Of a DNA stretch of 64,000 nucleotides, positions 51,641 to 59,997 are shown piece by piece (the first letter of the stretch is position 1; each line of letters starts with the position of its first letter). The stretch comes from Pseudomonadota bacterium (GTDB lineage: Bacteria > Desulfobacterota > Binatia > UBA9968). The position numbers and the translations under genes were made by a program. Below the pieces are notes generated by a model that had not been told where the DNA came from, searched no databases, and was given only the letters and a program-made list of their open reading frames with translations. The stretch is from the NCBI GenBank assembly GCA_021324155.1, contig JAJPJQ010000023.1, positions 186,001-250,000 of the forward strand. Direction: 5' to 3'.

Positions 51641-51889
51641 CTAGGGCGTCGGCTGAGGTAGTTCCGCCTGAGAAAGAAGTATAAGAACTGCTGTGCAAGC
51701 AAGAATTGCTATGAGCCCGATAAAACGAAGATACCAAAGATATATCCGTGATTTCATGAAAAATAAAAATGGGCTGTCGTTCGATGCGTCCAAATAAAAT
51801 TGCCAGACCCTTTCAGGCCAAAAGACGCACGCAAAGCCAATAGATAAAAACGCCGCTGCTACAACGGCAGCGAATAGTAAATTAATCAT
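51641..51889 (-). CDS. Small two-helix membrane protein
   Basis: An 82-residue protein with two hydrophobic segments (LLFAAVVAAAFLSIGFACVF and FIGLIAILACTAVLILL) joined by an aromatic stretch (WQFYLDASNDSPFLFFMKSR). GC content is lower than in the neighbours. It lies at the end of a run of small immunity-like genes and, like them, is preceded by a CGCC-rich repeat-like sequence (51914-51928). Function unknown. Confidence 0.6.
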   Translation of the reverse strand: MINLLFAAVVAAAFLSIGFACVFWPERVWQFYLDASNDSPFLFFMKSRIYLWYLRFIGLIAILACTAVLILLSQAELPQPTP

Positions 51890-51913
51890 AACGCGCGCGG
51901 CGGGTTAGAAGCT

Positions 51914-51928
51914 CCGGCATGGCGCCTG
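51914..51928 (-). repeat. 15-base direct repeat at the 3' side of the NTF2-like gene
   Basis: CCGGCATGGCGCCTG here is identical to 52264-52278, which covers the start codon of the gene at 51929-52270. The gene is therefore bracketed by a direct repeat, as a cassette or an insertion would be. On the minus strand this copy starts right after the TGA stop. Confidence 0.6.
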
Positions 51929-52270
51929 TCACTGCGTGAAATAAGATCCCAGAATTCTCAGCGTCTGCTTATCGATGGTTACGCCGGCCGCTCCGCCGAT
52001 TCTGTCCTTCGGCACTTCGTATGTCATGTCCCATGTAGCGCCTTTATCGATGAGCAAGAGTTTTCTGTCTCGGATATCGAAACCGTAATGCGTCTTGATG
52101 TAATCCGCGCCGATCTCTAAAGCCTTTTTTTTCTTTGTTGCTAGATCTTCGGTCGGCCGGGAGCGAAGAAACGAAAAGACCCATAGGAAAACGAGAACCA
52201 GGATCAGCCACAGCGCCAGATTGCGGGCCATCTGTCGCGTAAGCGGCCGGGAGTTAAAGTCGCCCGGCAT
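51929..52270 (-). CDS. Membrane-anchored NTF2-fold immunity-like protein
   Basis: A 113-residue protein with one N-terminal helix (LALWLILVLVFLWVFSFL) and a C-terminal domain (ALEIGADYIKTHYGFDIRDR, GATWDMTYEVPKDRIGGAAG, VTIDKQTLRILGSYF). The Y-G ... W-x-V/T ... GG-A-G-V-x-I-D-K-x-T-x-x-I order is that of the NTF2-fold (YbbC/YhhH type) immunity proteins of polymorphic toxin systems. No toxin is seen. The gene is framed by repeats: the 38-base leader element upstream and a 15-base direct repeat after the stop. A start at the second Met (52231) is possible. Confidence 0.65.
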   Translation of the reverse strand: MPGDFNSRPLTRQMARNLALWLILVLVFLWVFSFLRSRPTEDLATKKKKALEIGADYIKTHYGFDIRDRKLLLIDKGATWDMTYEVPKDRIGGAAGVTIDKQTLRILGSYFTQ

Positions 52271-52309
52271 GGCGCCTGATTAGCGCAGCGGCGGGCAAAT
52301 GTCCAATTG
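52271..52309 (-). repeat. Leader repeat copy 2
   Basis: On the minus strand CAATTGGACATTT, then a GC-rich part with CGCC...GGCG self-complementarity, then CTAATCAGGCGCC, ending at the ATG (52268-52270). It differs from copy 3 in about three positions. A TTGGAC box sits 18 bases from TAATCA, so it could act as promoter. It could also be a recombination site. Confidence 0.7.
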
Positions 52310-52319
52310 AGATCGACGG

Positions 52320-52739
52320 CTAGATAGAGCTCAGGTCGCGCCGGACCGCCTCCACCGCTTCGTCGGCGGTGTAGATAATGTCGTCGTCCGGGTAGAAGTA
52401 GATTCCGTCTGCCAGCTTCGCGAGCGCGGCGGCGGCCGAAAGGGCCGCGCACATTTCGGTCAGTTCGCCGCCCCAGATGAACGTCGCGCATTTGTCGCGT
52501 GCGCCGACCCGCGCTGCCACGTGCGGATAAGTGGGAAGCACGTCCGCAGCAGCGCCGAGAGTAAACTCAAAACCCGTCTCTTGCCCTTCGTACGTCGCGG
52601 GTCTAAAGCCGGTGTCGTGCCGAACATCGAAATTCGCGTCGAGGATCGTAGCGAAACCGAGATCCTCGATCGCCTTCTGCCATGTGGCGCGGTCGGGTAC
52701 GCGCGAATCGCTGAGAAAGATGTGGAGGTCGATGGACAT
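52320..52739 (-). CDS. Small soluble protein, immunity-like context
   Basis: A 139-residue acidic protein: SIDLHIFLSDSRVPDRATWQ, KAIEDLGFATILDANFDVRH, TGFRPATYEGQETGFEFTLG, CATFIWGGELTEMCAALSAA, LAKLADGIYFYPDDDIIYTA. The order resembles an uncharacterised family of small proteins common in accessory gene arrays of proteobacteria. No signal peptide. It has a leader repeat on its 5' side (copy 3) and is followed by copy 2. I cannot name the family. Confidence 0.65.
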   Translation of the reverse strand: MSIDLHIFLSDSRVPDRATWQKAIEDLGFATILDANFDVRHDTGFRPATYEGQETGFEFTLGAAADVLPTYPHVAARVGARDKCATFIWGGELTEMCAALSAAAALAKLADGIYFYPDDDIIYTADEAVEAVRRDLSSI

Positions 52740-52776
52740 TGCGCCTGATTAGCGCAGCGGCGGGGAAATGTCCAAT
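52740..52776 (-). repeat. Leader repeat copy 3
   Basis: Minus-strand ATTGGACATTTCCCC, then GCCGCTGCGCTAATCAGGCG, ending CA directly before the ATG of the gene at 52320-52739. Almost identical to copy 2. A partial REP arm (TGCAAGACCTGAC) lies 15 bases further upstream at 52792-52804. Confidence 0.7.
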
Positions 52777-52791
52777 GAGGAATGTATTACT

Positions 52792-52804
52792 TGCAAGACC
52801 TGAC
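52792..52804 (+). repeat. Partial arm of the 60.4-kb palindromic repeat
   Basis: TGCAAGACCTGAC matches 13 bases of the right arm at 60458-60473. The other arm is absent, so it is a degraded copy. Confidence 0.5.
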
Positions 52805-52829
52805 GCTAAATCACTGCGGGTCGTGATAG

Positions 52830-53018
52830 TCAGGAAGCGACTTTGGCCAGTGGTTTCTCTTGCCTCATTTGCCGCAAGGACTCTTCCGATAGATTCTTGA
52901 ATAACGCCGAGCTGGAATGCTCCTCTTTATGGACGGCGCCGGCGGCGTCTTGATACTCCAGCGCAAAGCTGTTCTGATTTTTTACCAGCTTGATCAACCA
53001 GCCTCCGCTGGAATCCAC
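52830..53018 (-). CDS. Small protein of unknown function
   Basis: 62 residues (WLIKLVKNQNSFALEYQDAA, EEHSSSALFKNLSEESLRQM), starting from a GTG at 53018. The frame upstream is open for a few codons without a better start. The charged helical end and moderate GC fit an accessory gene. It is the first of a run of four small minus-strand genes. Confidence 0.4.
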   Translation of the reverse strand: MDSSGGWLIKLVKNQNSFALEYQDAAGAVHKEEHSSSALFKNLSEESLRQMRQEKPLAKVAS

Positions 53019-53248
53019 ATTCGGCCTGCAATCCGGGGGTTCCCCGCCGCGATTTTCCTATTTCGTCGTGACGTATTTTGGCCCCTCTCGTCCTGAGCGG
53101 CCCGCGATGCGATCGGGCGGCAAGAACCGACCCCAAATTAGATCCGCAGCCTTGTTTTCAGAGTGGAAAGCCGATAGTCGTTTTTTGACTTTGACTTTCA
53201 TCACACGCCGCGCCATTCGTTGATAGGTCAGGCTTCCAACCTCGACAA

Positions 53249-54475
53249 ATGTGGAGCAACACGGAACCGATACATAGGTGGCCTGAATCGCTGTTGACCG
53301 AGCCGGCGCGCCTGGCGCTCATCTGTGCTGTCCTGCTGGCGGTTTTCGAGGTCTTTATCGACTGGGCGACCTGGATTCAGCTGAACGTCGCCATTGTCTA
53401 CGGCCTACCTCTGGTTCTTGCCGCCTTGGGACGGAACCGCCGCCTGCTTTGGGGCCTGACAGTCGTATTGCTCGCCGCGACATTCGTCGTCTATGCCCGT
53501 CAGATTCCACGGGGGGTTTTTTCTGCGGAGGAGCCGTTCTTCCTGGACCGCGTGCTTGCCGCGCTCGCACTGGTGTTGACCGCCGCCTTGCTTCATTTAT
53601 GGACGCTAGCCGTCGACGCCGTCGAAGCGCAGCGCCGATCCATCGAGGCAAAAAACCAGGACCTCGAAGCGGCGAACCGCGAATTACTCCGCTACGAAGA
53701 AGAGATTTCTCGTCAAAACGAGGAGCTGAGGCAGCGCCGCGAAGAGGCCGAGCAGACGAGCAAACGCAAAACCCAGCTGCTCGCTTCTGTGTCGCACGAC
53801 ATCCGCAACCCCGTGACGACAATCAGCCTGGCCGCTGAAGCCATCCGGCGGGCCATCGGCGCTTCGGCCGCTTTCCAGGGTATTTCGCCGCTGGCGGAGG
53901 AACTTCAATCTTCGACGCGCTTCCTCGTCAACTTCGTCTCGGAAGTTCTCGACGTAGCTTCCTTCGATTCCGGAACGGCCGTGCTCCACGAGAGCGAGTT
54001 TTGTCTCGACGAAGTCGTCGCGGACAACTGCGCCCGCCTGCGCACGTTAGCCGCGTCCAAGCGCTTGTTTCTCGAAGTGAAGACGCCGGAGCTGCCGATC
54101 AGGATCCGCACCGACCGCGTGAAACTGATTCGCATCGTCGAAAATCTGGTGACGAACGCCATCAAATTCACCGACCGCGGCGGCGTCACCGTAACCGCCG
54201 GCCTAGTCGCGGAGCAGAGCGTCTTCGTGCGCGTCAGCGATACCGGAATCGGAATCGACTCCGCGGATCTGCAACGCATTTTCAACGAAACCGTTCAGCT
54301 GACCAATCCCGGCCATCCACAAAGGGGTTGGGGCTTGGGGCTTGCGATATGCCGGCGCCTGATTACGCTGATGGGCGGCACGATCTCGGTCGAGAGCGAG
54401 CCCGGCCGCGGGAGCTGCTTCGAAGTCCGCCTGCCGTTGTCCTGTCTCTGCAATGACGGCCAATTCGAATCGTAG
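53249..54475 (+). CDS. Membrane sensor histidine kinase
   Basis: A 408-residue kinase. Four N-terminal helices (residues 15-125; LALICAVLLAVFEVFIDWAT, LLWGLTVVLLAATFVVYA) are followed by a coiled coil (VEAQRRSIEAKNQDLEAANR). The H box is LLASVSHDIRNPVTTISLAA, the N box IVENLVTNAIKFTDRGG, G1 VSDTGIGIDSADLQRIF and G2 RGWGLGLAICRRLI. There is no periplasmic loop of size, so the helices themselves probably sense a membrane or lipid signal. No response regulator lies next to it. Confidence 0.9.
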   Translation: MWSNTEPIHRWPESLLTEPARLALICAVLLAVFEVFIDWATWIQLNVAIVYGLPLVLAALGRNRRLLWGLTVVLLAATFVVYARQIPRGVFSAEEPFFLDRVLAALALVLTAALLHLWTLAVDAVEAQRRSIEAKNQDLEAANRELLRYEEEISRQNEELRQRREEAEQTSKRKTQLLASVSHDIRNPVTTISLAAEAIRRAIGASAAFQGISPLAEELQSSTRFLVNFVSEVLDVASFDSGTAVLHESEFCLDEVVADNCARLRTLAASKRLFLEVKTPELPIRIRTDRVKLIRIVENLVTNAIKFTDRGGVTVTAGLVAEQSVFVRVSDTGIGIDSADLQRIFNETVQLTNPGHPQRGWGLGLAICRRLITLMGGTISVESEPGRGSCFEVRLPLSCLCNDGQFES

Positions 54476-54661
54476 CGACCGGGCGAGTTCAACGCGAAGC
54501 AGCCATAGACAGCCCTTTTCGGCTGCTTTTTAGCTTGATCTTCCTTCCTGGGCGTTTCAATATACGGCCGAGTCGTGCAGGCGGTAGAGACCAAGATTAA
54601 GCGCATCGCGAAGTAGCTCGCCTGCAATCACGCGTCTCGTTCAACGGCCAGGGAGGAAAAG

Positions 54662-55231
54662 ATGAGTTCAGGAATTTTTCGGTTCTTCGGCGCCGCTGTC
54701 GCCGCGATGTTGTTGATCGGCTTCGTATCGACCGCAGCGCCGGCTGCGGAGGAGCTCAAATGCGCCAGCAATCCTTTGATCGGGACGTGGCGGCTGAATC
54801 TTCAAAAATCCACGATCACACGGAACAACGGCGTCATCGAGCCGCGCATCATGATCATCGCTCCGTTCGGCCAAAACGGCATCACGGAAGTGTTCATCAA
54901 TGACCGCGACCCCCGTCTGGTGGGACGGTGGGAGATGTGGTCGGTCGAGTTCGACGGGAAGCCATACCCCACCAAAGGCGGCGATCCGCGTCAGATGCGC
55001 TGGACGCGGATCGACTGCAATACCTTTCAGCACGAGACCTTGCGCCAGCTCTACTACAATCTGCCGGCCGGCACCGTGAAAGAATACATCCCCGAGGGCC
55101 GCGTCAGCTCCAAAGGGCTTATTACCGTCTCCGCGGATGGAAAAACGCTCACCAACAAACACTCGGGAACGCTGGGCAGCGGCAACCAGACGCGGTATGA
55201 GGATGAAATCCTCGTCTTCGACAGGCTGTAG
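54662..55231 (+). CDS. Exported protein of unknown function (lipocalin-like)
   Basis: A 189-residue protein with a signal peptide (AAVAAMLLIGFVSTAAPAA). The mature part begins NPLIGTWRLNLQKSTIT, the G-x-W-x-L-N start typical of small beta-barrel lipocalin-like domains, and goes on with VEFDGKPYPTKGGDPRQMRW, HETLRQLYYNLPAGTVKEYI and VSADGKTLTNKHSGTLGSG. The SD CAGGGAGGAAAAG precedes the ATG. Function unknown. It is common in soil bacteria with large periplasms. Confidence 0.7.
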   Translation: MSSGIFRFFGAAVAAMLLIGFVSTAAPAAEELKCASNPLIGTWRLNLQKSTITRNNGVIEPRIMIIAPFGQNGITEVFINDRDPRLVGRWEMWSVEFDGKPYPTKGGDPRQMRWTRIDCNTFQHETLRQLYYNLPAGTVKEYIPEGRVSSKGLITVSADGKTLTNKHSGTLGSGNQTRYEDEILVFDRL

Positions 55232-55246
55232 GCGGGCACTGATGTC

Positions 55247-56263
55247 TTACTGGATTCCCGCGGCCCTGGCGTAGCTGAGGTCGTAGAATCTCTCCGCCGG
55301 CGGCCACGGCTTGTCCCAAAGGCCGGCGTCCTTCGCGAATTGGAGGAGGTTGTTGAAGCTCGCGGGATCCAGCTCTCCTCTCCGCGGGAGAATCTGCCGG
55401 CCGGGATCGCTGTAGCTCGCCGCCACGCGATCGACAACCGCGGGCGGATAGCCCGTGACTTCCGCGATCGCGCGCTTAAGCGCGGCGCGGTTTTTCGGAT
55501 CGTGGATGAACGCCATGGCGTCGCCCTTGGCGCGCAAATAGCGCACCAGGATATCCCGATTTGCCTCCGCCCATTGCCGGCGCACGACCTCCATATAGAA
55601 GGTGACCGGACCCGCCTCCAGCGTCGTCCCGAGACTATGGTAGCCGCGGCCGAGATCGATGGCTTCTTTGTCGGACGGCTGCCCTGCGAGGATCGCGGCG
55701 CAGCGCCCTTCGTTCATGCATTCCAGGCGCGCATCCGACATCCTGATGCCTTCGAACGTGAAATCTTTCGGGCCGACGCCGTGCTTCGCGAGCAGCGCGC
55801 GCCCCGTCAGGCTGACCCCGTCCCATGTCGCCGTCATGGTGACCGTCTTGCCCTTGAGATCGGCATAGCTCTTGATCTCCGGCCTGACGATGAGCTGGTA
55901 AACCGGGTTGGCGGTCATGACGCCGACCGCGATCGCTTCCGAGCCGTTGAGCACGGCGTTGATGAAGAATCCGCCGTTGGCGACCGCCATATCGGCGCGC
56001 CCGCCGCGCTCGATGGAAGCCTCGTAGCCCTTCAGCGCCGCGCGCGAATTGCTGTCGCCGCCCGCGGAAGCGTTCTGGATCAGCTCCACGTCGAGGCCGT
56101 GCTTGGCGAAGAAACCCTGCTTCTGGGTGATGAACAGCGCGAGATGGTTCAAGCGCCCCCCGTCGCTCGCGACGCGCAGCGTCGGAAGGTCGGCGGCGAG
56201 CGCGTTGTGAAAGGATGCGAAGGCGAATACTCCGAAAAGAGCGGACGCAATCTTTCGCTTCAT
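55247..56263 (-). CDS. NMT1/TauA-type ABC substrate-binding protein
   Basis: A 338-residue periplasmic protein with a signal peptide (IASALFGVFAFASFHNALA). Recognisable parts are LPTLRVASDGGRLNHLALFI, TQKQGFFAKHGLDVELIQNA, then LKGKTVTMTATWDGVSLTGR, and a C-terminal helix block (FNNLLQFAKDAGLWDKPWPP). The ligand is not predictable. No permease or ATPase lies within 10 kb. A second orphan binding protein gene lies ten bases upstream, so both are made from one message. Confidence 0.83.
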   Translation of the reverse strand: MKRKIASALFGVFAFASFHNALAADLPTLRVASDGGRLNHLALFITQKQGFFAKHGLDVELIQNASAGGDSNSRAALKGYEASIERGGRADMAVANGGFFINAVLNGSEAIAVGVMTANPVYQLIVRPEIKSYADLKGKTVTMTATWDGVSLTGRALLAKHGVGPKDFTFEGIRMSDARLECMNEGRCAAILAGQPSDKEAIDLGRGYHSLGTTLEAGPVTFYMEVVRRQWAEANRDILVRYLRAKGDAMAFIHDPKNRAALKRAIAEVTGYPPAVVDRVAASYSDPGRQILPRRGELDPASFNNLLQFAKDAGLWDKPWPPAERFYDLSYARAAGIQ

Positions 56264-56273
56264 CGCCGCCCCC

Positions 56274-57419
56274 TTACTTCGCGTACTTCCCGCCCTGCGA
56301 CTGCGCCAGAGCCTTTGAGACGACGTCGAGGATCGGCGCCATGTCCATATACCGCGGATTGTCCGCGAACAAATACTTGACGCCGTCGACGCGCCTGAGC
56401 TCCTTGCGCACGACGTCTTTCGGAATATCGCTGCGCAGCGACTCCTCGGAATTGGTCGGCGTGTTGGCGATGCGCTGAAACGCGATCTGGCCCTCGCGCG
56501 ACAAGAGCCAGTTGACGAACAGGCGCGCGGCGTTGGGGTGAGGCTGCTGGGTCAGCAGCACCACCGAGCCCTGGTTGCCCGTGGAAATGGCTCGCATTTC
56601 TTTCCATTGCGCCGAGTCGAATTCGTCCACCGGCACGCCCTGCATCTTCGCCTTCTGAATCTCCGAACAGAAAAAACAGATGGCGAACTTGCCGGCGGCG
56701 AGCCAATCGGTCGCCTGACGCATCTCCTGCGTTATGGTGATGTCCGTCTCGCCGTACAGGCGGCGAATGAATTCGGCGCCGAGCTCCGGCGAGTAGTAAA
56801 TCATGCGCAAGCCGATGCGCTGGCTGCCGGAGATCTTCGGATCGCGCGAAAGCATCCTGCCTTTCCACTTCGGCTGGAGAAAATCCCAATAGGAGCGAAT
56901 CTCGCCCGGCTGCACCAGCTTGGTATTGTAGGAAATGTACTGGTTGACGTTGCCGACGTAGACGAAGATGTAGCGCTTCTCCGGATCGACGTACTGATGC
57001 TGGCCCGACCACCATTTGGACTCGTCGGTGACCTCGGGGAGGATCAGCGCCGCGCGCACGCTGTCCAGGATTTTGGCGCGATAAAATACGTCATAGGCCG
57101 TCGTCACTCCGGCGATGTAAACATCGACGAGATACTTGCCCGCGCGCCGCTCCGCCATGATGCGCGGCGCGAGCGTATTGCCGCGCCCCGGAGTCGTAAC
57201 GATATCGATCTCGGGATACTTTTTCTGAAATAGCCGCGCCACCGTGGCGAGGATGTCCTCGCCGTCGAACATATACAGCGAAAGCTTGCCCTCTTTCTTC
57301 GCCGCCTCGACCGTTTTCTCCCATTGCGCCTGCCAGGCGGGCTTCGCTTCGGCGGCGAAAATGTTCGCGCCCCAGGCGCAAACAACCGATAGGACCAAAG
57401 ACGCGATTAAATATTTCAT
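56274..57419 (-). CDS. Iron-type extracellular solute-binding protein (family 1)
   Basis: A 381-residue periplasmic protein with a signal peptide (YLIASLVLSVVCAWGANIFA). Front WEKTVEAAKKEGKLSLYMFD, then FQKKYPEIDIVTTPGRGN, the hinge SYWDFLQPKWKGRMLSRDPK and C-terminal HPNAARLFVNWLLSREGQIA are typical of Fe3+-binding or related proteins. No clear Tyr-Tyr iron site is seen. It lies ten bases upstream of the NMT1-like binding protein gene on the same strand. Two unlike binding-protein families in one transcript with no permease is unusual. Confidence 0.8.
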   Translation of the reverse strand: MKYLIASLVLSVVCAWGANIFAAEAKPAWQAQWEKTVEAAKKEGKLSLYMFDGEDILATVARLFQKKYPEIDIVTTPGRGNTLAPRIMAERRAGKYLVDVYIAGVTTAYDVFYRAKILDSVRAALILPEVTDESKWWSGQHQYVDPEKRYIFVYVGNVNQYISYNTKLVQPGEIRSYWDFLQPKWKGRMLSRDPKISGSQRIGLRMIYYSPELGAEFIRRLYGETDITITQEMRQATDWLAAGKFAICFFCSEIQKAKMQGVPVDEFDSAQWKEMRAISTGNQGSVVLLTQQPHPNAARLFVNWLLSREGQIAFQRIANTPTNSEESLRSDIPKDVVRKELRRVDGVKYLFADNPRYMDMAPILDVVSKALAQSQGGKYAK

Positions 57420-57699
57420 TGCGGCAAACTATCCACCGTCACGGCGCGCACGCGTTGCGGGCGAGCCCGATGTACTGAAACGGATTCACGAACTGAATCT
57501 GTTCGGGACAGTTTCTAGACAATCCTAAGAAAATCAAGAACAAGACCTCACCCCATCAGTCCGTGACGGCTTCAAAATCTCTCAAAACTCTCCAGCCGAT
57601 GGCCGCTGTCCAGTATTCGCCTTGACAACGGTTGCCAGAGAGCATATTGGCGTGCCATTCTCGATACGTAGAATTTCCCCATTCATTAAGGAGAAGAGT

Positions 57700-58053
57700 A
57701 TGCCGGACAAAATGCAGGTGAGACACATCGCCATAAGATCGGATAATCCGGACGAGCTCGCATCGTTCTACGAGAAAACCTTCGGCTTGAAGGTGGTGCG
57801 GCGAAACCCGCGCGGGAACAAGAGCAGCGTATACATGACCGATGGCTATATGCATATCGCGATCAATGCAATCAGCGATAAGCCGAGCGGCATCTGGCAC
57901 TTCGGCTTCCTCGTTCCGTCGCACGAACCTATACAGGCGATCACGCCGGTTCACAAGGGGGAAAGCGCGCCGGGACGCCACGCCGAGAATTATATTCTCG
58001 ATCCTCAAGGGAACCGCATCGACGTCGTTCTCGATATGTGGCCGATCGGGTGA
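57700..58053 (+). CDS. VOC-superfamily (glyoxalase-fold) protein
   Basis: A 117-residue protein of one VOC module. MQVRHIAIRSDNPDELASFY gives the first metal His, SGIWHFGFLVPSH the second, and LDPQGNRIDVVLDMWPIG the end, where the usual Glu is Asp. The module would pair as a dimer to form dioxygenase, lyase or binding sites. The ATG at 57700 has AAGGAGAAGAGT before it; a frame extension to 57622 lacks this. The next gene, a binding protein, begins 29 bases after its stop. Confidence 0.85.
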   Translation: MPDKMQVRHIAIRSDNPDELASFYEKTFGLKVVRRNPRGNKSSVYMTDGYMHIAINAISDKPSGIWHFGFLVPSHEPIQAITPVHKGESAPGRHAENYILDPQGNRIDVVLDMWPIG

Positions 58054-58082
58054 GCTGCGACGCCCTCCCTATTGGAGACTCT

Positions 58083-59030
58083 ATGGCGGTTATGTTGAAC
58101 CGGCGTTATCTACAGGTGCTTTTTTTCTGCATCGTAGCCTTCTCATCGGGGCAGGCTTGGTCGCTGGAAAAAGTTCGGCTCGGCATCTCGACGAAGAATG
58201 TCGTCTTGATGCCCTTCTATTACGCCAAGGACAAGCAGCTCTTCGAAAAGAACGGGCTGGATATGGAGATTATCCAGATCCGCAGCAACCTTCAGCTTGC
58301 CGGCCTTACCTCCGGCGACCTGGACTTCATCACCAGCATCGGACCGGCCATCGAAGCCATCAGCAAAGGCATGCCGTTGAAAGGCGTGGGCGTCGTCTAC
58401 CGCGCCCCGCTTTTCTCTCTCTTGAGCAAGCTGCCCAATGCCAAGGCGCTCGAAGGAAAAAAGATATCGGTGTCGCGCATCGGCTCCGAGAGTCATCTCA
58501 ACGGCGTGATGATGCTCGAAAAGGGCGGCGCCGATTCCAAGAAGGTCACGTGGATTCAGACCGGAAGCACGGCCTTGAATATGGTGGCGCTCGAAAGGGG
58601 TCTCGTCGAAGGCGCGGTTTTGAGCCCGCCCTTCAACGGCATGATGGCGCGCCAGGGTTTTAAGATTCTCATGCGGAGCGGCGACGTGATCGACTCATCG
58701 CCGTTCAACGGACTCGTGACGACAACTCAGCGGCTCCAAACCCATTCGGGGCGGATAAAAAACGCGCTCAAAGCGATGATCGAGTCCTTGCGCGCGATCC
58801 GACAGGACAAAAAAGGCGTCCTCGCGTATATACAGAAAACTTTCAACGTCGATCCAGGCGTCGCAGAGGAAGCCTACGACGACATCATCGGCGTGATGTT
58901 GGACGATATGTACATGCCCGAGAGCGCTTTGAAGAAGTTTCTCGAAACCGCCTATGCGAGAGGCGATGTAGCCAAAGCGATGGCGGTCAACGACATCGTG
59001 GATTATTCTTTGCTCCGCTCCGTGAAGTAA
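58083..59030 (+). CDS. NMT1-type ABC substrate-binding protein
   Basis: A 315-residue periplasmic protein with a signal peptide (LQVLFFCIVAFSSGQAWS). It carries KVRLGISTKNVVLMPFYYAK, DKQLFEKNGLDMEIIQIRSN, LQLAGLTSGDLDFITSIGPA and GAVLSPPFNGMMARQGFKIL, the usual NMT1/SsuA-like core. The ATG at 58083 follows GGAGACTCT. It is linked to the VOC gene by 29 bases. Both may belong to uptake and turnover of one aromatic or phosphonate-like compound, which is inference. A racemase gene converges just after it. Confidence 0.83.
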   Translation: MAVMLNRRYLQVLFFCIVAFSSGQAWSLEKVRLGISTKNVVLMPFYYAKDKQLFEKNGLDMEIIQIRSNLQLAGLTSGDLDFITSIGPAIEAISKGMPLKGVGVVYRAPLFSLLSKLPNAKALEGKKISVSRIGSESHLNGVMMLEKGGADSKKVTWIQTGSTALNMVALERGLVEGAVLSPPFNGMMARQGFKILMRSGDVIDSSPFNGLVTTTQRLQTHSGRIKNALKAMIESLRAIRQDKKGVLAYIQKTFNVDPGVAEEAYDDIIGVMLDDMYMPESALKKFLETAYARGDVAKAMAVNDIVDYSLLRSVK

Positions 59031-59033
59031 AGC

Positions 59034-59747
59034 TTACCGCCCGCTCGAATCGGGACGTTTGAGAGCGGCAACCAGCATCTCCGCCGTTCGAACCGACAGC
59101 AGTGCCGGATCCAAAACGGGGATATTAAGACGCTGCGAAACCTCAACAGCGGCAACCCGGATCGGAATGTATGCGAGTCCGGACGGGCAGATAATTTCCG
59201 CGCCGCGCTCGACCAATCTGCGCCCAGCCTCCAGAAAGGCGTCGGTCATTTCTCTGGGGTCCTGTCGCGCAAACGGCGCGAGCGGCCGGTCGATTGCCTC
59301 GATTCCGACGACATAATTTTCAATTCCGAGCGCTTTTAAATATGGTCCGTAGCTGCCGATCGTCTCGCCGCTCGGCGTCGTGATGCCGATCTTACGGGTA
59401 AGAGTCGCGCCGGCTCTGAGCGTCACCTCTCCAGGGCCGACGATTGGAATCCGAACCCGCGCGCGCGACTCGCTGAGCCCCGGGTCGATAAAGCAGTGGA
59501 TAATGACGGCGTCGAATCCGTCGCGCTCGGCCAATGCGCAGCGATCGGGGTAAAGCGGTCCCAAAGTCAATGCCTCTTTGCTGCCGAATTCGTAAACCTG
59601 GGCGCCGCCATCGCCCCGACTCGGCAGATATCCGATTGTCAGCTCGGTTCCGGGAGAACAGTACGCACCCCAAGTGACCTGGCGGGCCGTATCGGCTCCG
59701 CCCACATAACGCTCACGCGGTCCATTTAGCAGCAGCAGAATTCGCAT
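59034..59747 (-). CDS. Aspartate/glutamate (hydantoin) racemase family protein
   Basis: A 237-residue protein. Both catalytic Cys are present, in VIIHCFIDPGLSESR and EIICPSGLAYIP, with ARVRIPIVGPGEVTLRAGAT and KIGITTPSGETIGSYGPYLK between. This pattern fits the hydantoin-racemase branch of the PLP-independent racemases. The active site is intact. It converges with the binding-protein gene (three bases apart). The natural substrate is not known. Confidence 0.85.
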   Translation of the reverse strand: MRILLLLNGPRERYVGGADTARQVTWGAYCSPGTELTIGYLPSRGDGGAQVYEFGSKEALTLGPLYPDRCALAERDGFDAVIIHCFIDPGLSESRARVRIPIVGPGEVTLRAGATLTRKIGITTPSGETIGSYGPYLKALGIENYVVGIEAIDRPLAPFARQDPREMTDAFLEAGRRLVERGAEIICPSGLAYIPIRVAAVEVSQRLNIPVLDPALLSVRTAEMLVAALKRPDSSGR

Positions 59748-59997
59748 CAGAATCTCTGGCCTGCCTCCGCCTATACAACAAGGTTTGGGTCAGGCTTTCT
59801 ATTATCGTCGGGTATTTTCATTCAGGTACAAATTAGATTCAAGAGAATGGAAGGAGTCAAATCCGCCAGAGCTGCTTCGAGATATTCATCCTTTCTTTTT
59901 CCGCCCCGGGAATAAAGGCAGCGGTAAAACGGTTTAAACAGCTAGAAGGCACGATCGAGACCACGATCGTAATAAAATTGACACTAGGAGGTGTCTC

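Noticed and set aside
52271-52776. Integron attC sites
   Set aside because: The repeats lack the GTT/AAC core pairs and no integrase is present. They are kept only as an unclassified repeat.
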